The notes under the pieces: model-generated
What the model was told of the DNA's origin: nothing
What the model saw: only the letters and a program-made list of their open reading frames with translations
Databases searched by the model: none
Part shown: positions 57,835 to 64,000 of the stretch, piece by piece
Position numbering within the stretch: position 1 is the stretch's first letter
How the letters are laid out: each line of letters begins with the position of its first letter
Position numbers and translations under genes: made by a program
Assembly (NCBI RefSeq): GCF_000429605.1
Contig: NZ_AUCE01000012.1
Coordinates: 1 to 64,000 of the forward strand
Direction of reading: 5' to 3'
Source: Azonexus hydrophilus DSM 23864
GTDB lineage: Bacteria; Pseudomonadota; Gammaproteobacteria; Burkholderiales; Rhodocyclaceae
Length of the DNA stretch: 64,000 nucleotides

Positions 57835-58527
57835 TCAGGGGGTCGGCGTCCCCCGGGGCAGGACGCCCAGGCGTTTCAAGCACCACTCGCTGAACCACAG
57901 TGCGAAATAGATCGCGAACCAGGCAAAGATCGCGTCCGACAGATAGTGGCCGCCGACCGCAATGCGTGCCCAGCCGACGTAGCCCGCCGTCAGCAGGCTG
58001 CCTCCCAGCCAGGCCAGTCGCTGGCGCCTGCTGCCCAGCCAGCCGAAGGCCATGACGAAGGCGGCGGTGGCGACATGGCCGCTGACGAAGGAGCAGTTGC
58101 TGCTGCATTGCGTGCTTGGCACAAAAGCCGGCGTGAAGCTGGCCTGGCCGCCGAAGACATCCGTCTGCACCGGTCGTGCCCGTCCGAGTTGCCCCTTCAG
58201 TCCGACGTCCACCAGCAAGCCGGGGCCGAGCAGGGCGCCGACCAGCAGGAAGATGCTGGTCTGCCGGGCATTGGGGGCGATCCGGCGGAGCCATCTGCCG
58301 GCCAGCAGGGTCAGGATCACGCCGGCGATCAGGAGGCGGCCGAGGATGGTCGTCCAGTCGTAGGCGATTCCCGGCAAGCTCATTTCATTGGTGTACAGCC
58401 AGCGACCTTCCCCGGCATAGAAATGGGCGCTGGTGGCCAGGTCGATCTCCGGCCAGGCCAGGAAAACGACTGTCAGCAGTCCGGCGAGGAGCGTCAGCAG
58501 GCGAAATTCAATAACCCTGGAAGTCAT
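57835..58527 (-). CDS. PAP2-family membrane phosphatase
   Basis: The 230-residue protein has about six membrane helices and the three PAP2 motifs: [22 protein letters not shown] and [18 protein letters not shown] with the catalytic histidines. The second motif has Val where SFPSGH is usual. PAP2 enzymes remove phosphate from lipid phosphates such as undecaprenyl pyrophosphate, phosphatidylglycerol phosphate or lipid A. Its start overlaps the end of the upstream transferase gene by 20 bases, so it is the last gene of the glycan cassette. Confidence 0.87.
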   Translation of the reverse strand: MTSRVIEFRLLTLLAGLLTVVFLAWPEIDLATSAHFYAGEGRWLYTNEMSLPGIAYDWTTILGRLLIAGVILTLLAGRWLRRIAPNARQTSIFLLVGALLGPGLLVDVGLKGQLGRARPVQTDVFGGQASFTPAFVPSTQCSSNCSFVSGHVATAAFVMAFGWLGSRRQRLAWLGGSLLTAGYVGWARIAVGGHYLSDAIFAWFAIYFALWFSEWCLKRLGVLPRGTPTP

Positions 58528-59965
58528 GCAGCAGGTAGACCTGGAAATGTAGTTTCCGGCGGGGGCCGGTGTCGGCTTCGAGCGTGGCCAGATGACGGGT
58601 GGCGGCGAAGCGGCTGGCGATGTGTTCGGGCACCTTGTCCGGGACCAGGATCAGGGCGTCTCCCCGGGTGAAGCTGGCAGTCAGCTGATAGTGGTCGTTG
58701 CGTGTCCCCTGGGGGTTCCAGCTGGCGACGCGCAGGGGTTGGTCGCGCAGTTCGTACTGCAGATGGGCGAGCAGGGTACGCTCCTCGGCGAGCAAGGGCG
58801 TTCCCGGATGGGCTGCAGCGATCGGTCGCAGTTGCTGGCCCACCTTGTCCCAGCCGAGCGCCCGGCTGTAGGGCGTGGCAACCTGCGGGAAGAAGCTCGC
58901 GCTGAGCGTCGGCCAGTGGTACAGCGTGGCCGTAAGCAGCAGATTCAGGCTCAAGGCGATGAACAGCCAGCGCCGGTGGCCGCGCCCGAGCAGCCAGGCG
59001 ACGGCGAGTATGCTGGCCGGAACGAAGGCCGGTGCGGCCCAGTTGGCGTTGGCGCTGCCGCCGGCTGCCTGCGCGGCGGCGACCAGCCATAGCGGCAGGG
59101 CAAAGCAGATCAGGATACCCCGCAAGCGGCGTTGATTGTCGCTGGCCGGCTGCGGTAACAGGGCGGGAGCAAAGGCGGTGCCGAGGAGGGGGCCGAAGGC
59201 CAGCCACTGGGCGCCGAGGAAGGTGAGCAAGGGCAGCAAGCCGCCGGCAGTCCTTTGCAGGGTGATGTCGGCCGTATGCCGCAGGGTGGGGAAGTCGTGG
59301 CCGGCGTTCCAGATCAGGTTGGGCAGCAGGAAAGCACAGGCCAGCATGGCTGCCAGCCAGGGGGCGGGCTGCAGAAGTCGCCGCCGCTCGACGATCAGCA
59401 GATGCAGCATGGCCGAACCCAGCCAGGCCAGCATCGTGTACTTGGTCAGCAGGCCCAGGCCGCAGACAATGCCGAGCAGCAGCCAATTGCCGGTGCCGCC
59501 CCGGGTCAGGGCACGGGTATAGAGCAGGATGGCGGCTGACCAGAGCAGCACCAGCGGCGCATCGGTGGATACGAACAGCCCCAGCCAGGCGTAGATGGGC
59601 AGGGTCAGGACGGCCAGGCCTGAGGCAATGGCGGTTTGTTCATCGTAGGCCTCGCGGGCGATCAGCAGGGCCACCCAGGCGGTCAGCGGATAGCAGGCCA
59701 TGGCCAGCAGCTTGGTGCCGATGACACCGTCGCCGAACAGGGCGGTCGAGGCGGCAATCAGGACGGCAACGCCGGGGGGCTTGGAAAAATAGCCCCAGTC
59801 CAGCGCCTGAGCCCATCCCCAGTACTGGGCTTCGTCCACGTACAGGGTGATCCCCGACAGGTGGATCGCCCAGATTCGCCAGGCCAGCAGCAGTCCGCCG
59901 AGCAGCAGCGCGGACAGCCAGAGACGGTGGCCCATGCCGGGCTTATTGAGCGACAGGTGTGGCAT
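58508..59965 (-). CDS. ArnT-like membrane glycosyltransferase (first of two)
   Basis: The 485-residue protein has about eleven membrane helices and an early acidic motif in the first outer loop (ITLYVDEAQYWGWAQALDWG with DEAQYW, then FSKPPG), the mark of GT39/GT83 enzymes. These move a sugar from a polyprenyl phosphate donor to an acceptor in the periplasm. A soluble C-terminal part follows (~385-485). Donor and acceptor are not determined. It overlaps its neighbours by 23 and 20 bases. Confidence 0.87.
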   Translation of the reverse strand: MPHLSLNKPGMGHRLWLSALLLGGLLLAWRIWAIHLSGITLYVDEAQYWGWAQALDWGYFSKPPGVAVLIAASTALFGDGVIGTKLLAMACYPLTAWVALLIAREAYDEQTAIASGLAVLTLPIYAWLGLFVSTDAPLVLLWSAAILLYTRALTRGGTGNWLLLGIVCGLGLLTKYTMLAWLGSAMLHLLIVERRRLLQPAPWLAAMLACAFLLPNLIWNAGHDFPTLRHTADITLQRTAGGLLPLLTFLGAQWLAFGPLLGTAFAPALLPQPASDNQRRLRGILICFALPLWLVAAAQAAGGSANANWAAPAFVPASILAVAWLLGRGHRRWLFIALSLNLLLTATLYHWPTLSASFFPQVATPYSRALGWDKVGQQLRPIAAAHPGTPLLAEERTLLAHLQYELRDQPLRVASWNPQGTRNDHYQLTASFTRGDALILVPDKVPEHIASRFAATRHLATLEADTGPRRKLHFQVYLLHDFQGY

Positions 59966-61478
59966 GGATACGGATCAGGGCAACGCCACCTTCGGCGTAC
60001 AGCGTGTCGTAGTCGCCTGCGGGGGGCAGTCGATCGGTTCGGGTCAGGGCAAGTTCACCGGGCTCGGCGTTACGTACCGGGGTCGGTCGGCCCAGATAGA
60101 CGCTGAAGCTCGGCCAGTGGGTTTGCGACTGGATGACGGGTTCCTGATAGGTGCGGGCGAACACGCCGGCATTGCGGATCGGTCCCTGCAGGAGTTCGCC
60201 AAGCAGCGGTGCCAGCGCGGCGGAAAGAAACAGGCTGCTGCCCAGGGCGACCATGCCGGCCCGCTGCCAAGCGGCGACGGCGAGCTTCGGTGTGAGCAGG
60301 GCGAACAACAGCAGCAGGCCAGCAAACAGCCCGTAATGCCAGGTCAGCAATTCAGGCAGCCGGCTGAGCTGGGCTGCGTAAAAACCGTCGGTGACGCTGG
60401 TCTGGCCAAGGATGCTCGGCAGGGCGGCAAACAAGGCCAGCAGCAGCAGGCCGGGAAGGATCGCCCAGCGCGAGCTGACATCGGCGTGGCGGGCCGCCAG
60501 CAGCACGAAAAGCGGGGTGCAGCCATACAGGGCATAGTGTGGCAGCTTGGTGCCGGAGAGCGAGAAAAAGACGACGACGAAGCCACACCAGAGCCAGAGG
60601 AAGCGAGGCAAGGGTTGCCGGATGTCGTTGCGCAGCCGGCGCAATGCCTGCCACAACCAGGGGAGCCAGGGAAAGATCAGCAGGGGAACGATCAGCACGT
60701 AATAGAACAGGCTGCCGCTATGTCCCTCCAGCGTTGTCGAGAAGCGCTGGACGTTGTGCCGCATGAAGAAACCCTGGATGAATGCATCGCCATGGATGGC
60801 GTAGGCCGCGATGTACCAGGGCAAGGCAACGGCCAGGAAGATCAACCAGTTGGCCGGCGAGCGCAGCAGTCGCACGAGGGCATCGGTTTGCCGGCTGAAC
60901 AGTGTCCACAGCAGCATGGTTGCGCCGGGAACCAGCAAGGCAATCGGGCCCTTGGTCAGGAAACCCAGCGCGACCCAGAGCGCGAGTCGACGGGCAGCCC
61001 AGGGCGATTTGCCTTCGATATGCCGCCACAGGTCGACCATCGCCAGTGCCAGCAGCAGGTTGAGCAGGGCGTCGGCGGTAGCGGCCCGGCCGATCAACTG
61101 GACGCCAAGGCAGGTCAGCACCACCAGGCTGGTCATGAGCGCGGCGTCGCGGCCAAAATGTTCACGCGCAAAGCGCGCCAGGACGATGCACCAGCCGACA
61201 GCAGCCAGGGCCGAGGGGAGGCGGAATCCCCATTCGTTGGCGCCGAGCAGACTGACGGAGAGCGCTTGCAGCCAGTAGATCAGGATCGGCTTGTCGAAAC
61301 GTGCCGAGCCATTGAGCCAGGTGGACAGGTAATCGCCGCGAGCCAGCATTTCCTGGGTGGCGGCGGAAAAGGCGCCTTCGTCGACATCGAACAGCGGGCT
61401 GTTGCCGAGAAAGGGAAGCAGCGCCAGGAAGGGCAGGATGATGGGCAGGGCGTCGACCAGACGCTGCTTGCTGATCAC
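59943..61478 (-). CDS. ArnT-like membrane glycosyltransferase (second of two)
   Basis: The 511-residue protein has an early SPLFDVDEGAFSAATQEMLA motif with the catalytic aspartate/glutamate pair, then RFDKPILIYWLQAL, and about eleven helices. This is the classic GT83/ArnT start, like the lipid A aminoarabinose transferase. The window has no arnA, arnB or arnD, so the sugar is probably not aminoarabinose. The start is GTG at 61478, overlapping the stop of the GT2 gene (GTGA). Confidence 0.9.
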   Translation of the reverse strand: MISKQRLVDALPIILPFLALLPFLGNSPLFDVDEGAFSAATQEMLARGDYLSTWLNGSARFDKPILIYWLQALSVSLLGANEWGFRLPSALAAVGWCIVLARFAREHFGRDAALMTSLVVLTCLGVQLIGRAATADALLNLLLALAMVDLWRHIEGKSPWAARRLALWVALGFLTKGPIALLVPGATMLLWTLFSRQTDALVRLLRSPANWLIFLAVALPWYIAAYAIHGDAFIQGFFMRHNVQRFSTTLEGHSGSLFYYVLIVPLLIFPWLPWLWQALRRLRNDIRQPLPRFLWLWCGFVVVFFSLSGTKLPHYALYGCTPLFVLLAARHADVSSRWAILPGLLLLALFAALPSILGQTSVTDGFYAAQLSRLPELLTWHYGLFAGLLLLFALLTPKLAVAAWQRAGMVALGSSLFLSAALAPLLGELLQGPIRNAGVFARTYQEPVIQSQTHWPSFSVYLGRPTPVRNAEPGELALTRTDRLPPAGDYDTLYAEGGVALIRIHATPVAQ

Positions 61479-62488
61479 CTATTTTCCTCCTGGGGGGCGT
61501 GCCATTGGGAGTGTTCCTGCTTGGTCGAGCGGCGCAGGGTGTAGGAGCGCCCGGCGTCGCTGGCGAAGTAGATGCGCGACAGCGTCTCCGCCAGCACACC
61601 GGTCAGGATGCACTGGGCGCCGACCAGCAGCGAGAAGAAGCCGACCAGCAACAGCGGGCGGGTACCGATGCTTTCGCCCAGCAGTTTCAGGATGAACAGG
61701 TAGGCGATGACCGCCGAGCCTGCGGTCGACAGCATCAGGCCGACGCCGCCGAAGAAGTGTCCGGGGCGGTCACGGAAGCGCATGTAGAAATAGACTGCCA
61801 GCAAGTCGAGGATGACGCGGAAGGTCCGGGAAATGCCGTACTTGGACTGGCCCAGCGTGCGCGGATGGTGACTGACCGGCATTTCGGCGATGCGCCGGGG
61901 CGAGGTGACCGTGCTCAGCCAGGCGGGAATGAAACGGTGCATTTCACCGAACAGGCGAATCCGTTTGACCACTTCAGCCCGGAATACCTTGAGGCTGCAG
62001 CCGTAGTCGTGCAGGCGGACGCCGGTAACCCGGCCGATCAGGCGGTTGGCGATACGCGACGGGATCTTGCGCAGCCACAAGCCGTCCTGACGTTTTTCCC
62101 GCCAGCCGGAGACCAGGTCGAGATCTTCGTTGAGCAGCTTGTCGACCATCTTCGGGATGTCGATCGGATCATTCTGCAAATCCCCGTCCAGCGTGACGAT
62201 GATGTCGCCGGTAGCGGCATCGATGCCGGCCTGCATGGCCGCGGTCTGCTTGAAGTTTCGTGCCAGTTCGAGCAGGTGGACATGGTTGCCCCAGATGCCG
62301 GCGGCCTTGCGGATTTCATCGACTGTCCGGTCGCTGCTACCGTCGTCAACCAGGATCAGCTCCCAGGGATACTGATAGTTGCCCAGGCATTCGTGCATGC
62401 GGGCAACCAGTGGCGCCACGCAGTCCTCTTCGTTGTAGAGCGGGACGACAATGGAAAGGCTGTGTGAAGGCGTTGGGCGCATGTTCAT
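61475..62488 (-). CDS. GT2-family polyprenyl-phosphate glycosyltransferase
   Basis: The 337-residue protein has a GT-A domain with LSIVVPLYNEEDCVAPLVAR, ILVDDGSSDRTVDEI and the metal-binding VTLDGDLQNDP, and two C-terminal membrane helices (~235-260 and ~268-300). This is the ArnC/GtrB/DPM1 plan, which loads a sugar onto undecaprenyl phosphate on the cytoplasmic face. It probably supplies the donor used by the two downstream transferases. It overlaps the UPF0104 gene upstream by four bases. Confidence 0.9.
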   Translation of the reverse strand: MNMRPTPSHSLSIVVPLYNEEDCVAPLVARMHECLGNYQYPWELILVDDGSSDRTVDEIRKAAGIWGNHVHLLELARNFKQTAAMQAGIDAATGDIIVTLDGDLQNDPIDIPKMVDKLLNEDLDLVSGWREKRQDGLWLRKIPSRIANRLIGRVTGVRLHDYGCSLKVFRAEVVKRIRLFGEMHRFIPAWLSTVTSPRRIAEMPVSHHPRTLGQSKYGISRTFRVILDLLAVYFYMRFRDRPGHFFGGVGLMLSTAGSAVIAYLFILKLLGESIGTRPLLLVGFFSLLVGAQCILTGVLAETLSRIYFASDAGRSYTLRRSTKQEHSQWHAPQEENR

Positions 62489-63396
62489 GACGGTGACTCG
62501 GGGTGGGGTGAGGACGATTGCTTATGTCCGGGCAGGAATATCCAGGCCAAAGTCCCGGCCAGGATGGCCAGGGAGAGGGTCAGGCAGTGTAACGCGAAGG
62601 CTGACGCCAGTGCTTGTCGCCCCTGTCCTTCAGCCAGATTGACGAGGAAGGCAACGCCCGCTTCGTAGGTGCCGAAACCGGCTACGCCCTGAATCGGCAA
62701 GAGCGCGGAAAGCTCCCCGCCGAGCGCGCCGGCGGCGCCGCCGCTGAGGGCGAACCCGCCCAGTGCGGCGAGGACGATGCTCAGACCCAGCAGCTTGCTG
62801 CACCAGTTGGCGATGCACCAGCTCCAACTGACCGGGGAGGCATCGATGACCGGGCGGATTTTCTCCAGCAGTCGCGCCAGGCGCGGGTTGCCGGGGCGCC
62901 AGCTAGGCAGGTAGGCGTGACCAAGATAGATGGCGACGAGCATGCCGATGCCGGCCATTATTCGCAGGGGCATGGGAATGGCCGGCCAGAGGGCGATTGC
63001 CAGTGCGGCCAGAACCAATGCATCCTGGATGCGCAGCCAGAACAGTGTGGCAATCGCTTCCTGTACCGACAGGCCGTAACGTTTCAGCGCCGCCGGCAGG
63101 AACAACTCCCCGGCGCGGAAAGGAATGACGTTGATGCTCAGGTTGTGCAGCAGGACAAGGCGCATGTAACCGCTGATTCCGAGCGGGACGCGTGCTTGCA
63201 ACTGGCTGAACAAGCGGCCGGCGCGGCACAGGTAGGACAGCGACTGGCTGACCAGCAAGGTCAGCAGCAGGCTTGCCGGCAGTGTCGTCAATTGCTTCAG
63301 GGCAACCCCGACCATGTCGCTGTGGGTCAGCCACCACAGCAGCAGCAGGGCAATTGCCAGCGACAGCAGATGGCGGATCAGCGCAGCCTTGACCAT
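62485..63396 (-). CDS. UPF0104 / lysylphosphatidylglycerol-synthase-like membrane protein
   Basis: The protein of about 303 residues has seven or eight membrane helices with the conserved segments YLCRAGRLFSQLQARVPL, HNLSINVIPFRAGELFLPAA and LLPIQGVAGFGTYEAGVAFL. These are typical of the MprF-like flippase domain family (UPF0104/AglD). Members often sit with GT2 enzymes in glycolipid clusters; a flippase role for the polyprenyl-sugar is an inference. The ATG at 63396 has GGGGG eight bases upstream; ATGs at 63411 and 63438 are alternatives with more overlap. Confidence 0.82.
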   Translation of the reverse strand: MVKAALIRHLLSLAIALLLLWWLTHSDMVGVALKQLTTLPASLLLTLLVSQSLSYLCRAGRLFSQLQARVPLGISGYMRLVLLHNLSINVIPFRAGELFLPAALKRYGLSVQEAIATLFWLRIQDALVLAALAIALWPAIPMPLRIMAGIGMLVAIYLGHAYLPSWRPGNPRLARLLEKIRPVIDASPVSWSWCIANWCSKLLGLSIVLAALGGFALSGGAAGALGGELSALLPIQGVAGFGTYEAGVAFLVNLAEGQGRQALASAFALHCLTLSLAILAGTLAWIFLPGHKQSSSPHPESPS

Positions 63397-64000
63397 TCTT
63401 TGAGCCCCCATTGACCTGCGACGATTACGCCAAGGCATGCGCAGAAATACTGCACAGGTAACGCCAGGGGATAGCCGGTTGATATGAAAAACAGACTGAT
63501 GGACGAACCGAGGATCAACAGTGCGATTGCCAGTCTGGCGTGGGCAGTGTCCAGCCAGCGAAGCCTGTTGGCGAAGGCGATGCCGACGGCAGCCGAGAAC
63601 CAGCCGCCAGCGGCGCCAGCGATCGTGTCGATCGGCCAGTGTGCCCCAACGGCGATGCGCGACAGGCCAGTCAGGATGGCCAGGCTCAGGACTGCCACAG
63701 CTGCCAGCGGCGGCGGGCGGCGAGACATCAGGACAATGCCGGCAAAAAGAAAGGCGGTGGCAGTGTGTCCTGAAGGAAAGGAGTGGTTGAGCAACTGGGA
63801 TCCGATGACGTGCAGTTGGTCCGCCGGCATGACGGCTGCCGGTCGGGGGCCGCCGATCAGATTTTTGAGAATGTTGCTGAAGGCGCCGGTGACGATACCG
63901 CCACAGACGCAGGCTAATATCCAGTCGGGCCGGTATTTCCAGGCCAGTACGACGAGTGCGAGCAGCACGCTGCCGTGGCCCAGCATCGTCAGCGAGGCCC
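63378..64000 (-). CDS. PAP2-family membrane phosphatase (5' end beyond window)
   Basis: At least 206 residues are visible, and the frame stays open to the window edge, so the true start may lie outside; the first visible ATG is at 63986. Motifs are KNLIGGPRP, SFPSGHTATAFLF and LSRIAVGAHWPIDTIAGAAG, a complete PAP2 active site. It has about six membrane helices. It heads the visible part of the glycan cassette and could recycle the lipid carrier or trim lipid A phosphate. Its 3' end overlaps the UPF0104 gene. Confidence 0.85.
   Translation of the reverse strand, partial: ASLTMLGHGSVLLALVVLAWKYRPDWILACVCGGIVTGAFSNILKNLIGGPRPAAVMPADQLHVIGSQLLNHSFPSGHTATAFLFAGIVLMSRRPPPLAAVAVLSLAILTGLSRIAVGAHWPIDTIAGAAGGWFSAAVGIAFANRLRWLDTAHARLAIALLILGSSISLFFISTGYPLALPVQYFCACLGVIVAGQWGLKEWSRLR

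Noticed and set aside
57837..57853. GGGGG/CCCCC hairpin at the end of the PAP2 gene at 57835
   Set aside because: It is partly coding and lacks a T tail in the direction of transcription.
59847..61544. 565-codon plus-strand frame, very Gln-rich, opposite the second ArnT-like gene
   Set aside because: The Gln richness comes from reading Leu CTG codons in reverse; the minus-strand transferase is clear.

Overview
The window is a dense, GC-rich bacterial chromosome segment. No stretch longer than about 160 bases lacks a gene, and I see no rRNA, tRNA, insertion sequence, prophage or CRISPR array. Gene content and order point to a betaproteobacterium, most likely Rhodocyclales (Dechloromonas/Azonexus-like). 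The signs are infA lying between secY and rpmJ, S3 with a long basic tail, a four-cysteine S4, and a hemA / prfA-prmC-grxD neighbourhood. The lineage is an inference, not a database result.

Bases 1-14500 hold the tail of tuf and then the merged S10, spc and alpha ribosomal operons: rpsJ-rplCDWB-rpsS-rplV-rpsC-rplP-rpmC-rpsQ, rplNXE-rpsNH-rplFR-rpsE-rpmD-rplO-secY-infA-rpmJ, and rpsMKD-rpoA-rplQ. Hairpins sit at the tuf/rpsJ, rpsJ/rplC, rpsQ/rplN and rpmJ/rpsM junctions, and a strong terminator closes the block. Two of the junction hairpins carry TATAAT in their loop.

Bases 14500-36300 hold housekeeping and envelope genes: a SpoIIE-type response regulator, an Atm1-like ABC exporter, a YciA-like thioesterase, a FadL-type porin, DUF2802 and SPOR proteins, a TPR protein, RidA, RecG, an alpha/beta hydrolase, an M48 peptidase and a PBP1A-type enzyme. 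Next comes a three-gene operon of a cysteine-free ArsR-type regulator, an Aas-like acyltransferase/acyl-ACP synthetase and an LplT-like transporter fused to a second acyltransferase. An unknown gene, ubiA, ubiD, a GNAT enzyme and a DUF4870 protein follow, coupled by overlapping stop/start codons.

Bases 36300-47500 hold signalling and wall genes: a hybrid histidine kinase directly behind a lone periplasmic sugar-type binding protein, dacB, an Aer-like chemoreceptor, a Pal-like lipoprotein, hemA, and a diguanylate cyclase inserted between hemA and prfA.

Bases 47500-56400 carry prfA-prmC-grxD, an OsmC-family protein and a sulfate assimilation block: sbp, an RBBP9-type hydrolase, a 43-codon mini-ORF, cysT, cysW, cysA, cysB and an ArsR-type regulator. 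The mini-ORF resembles the Sbp C-terminus and is translationally coupled to cysT. It is the most unusual item in the window.

Bases 56400-64000 hold argH and a minus-strand envelope-glycan cassette of PAP2 phosphatase, UPF0104-type membrane protein, GT2, two ArnT-like GT83 transferases and a second PAP2 phosphatase. This suggests modification of lipid A or another surface glycan with a sugar carried on a polyprenyl phosphate.
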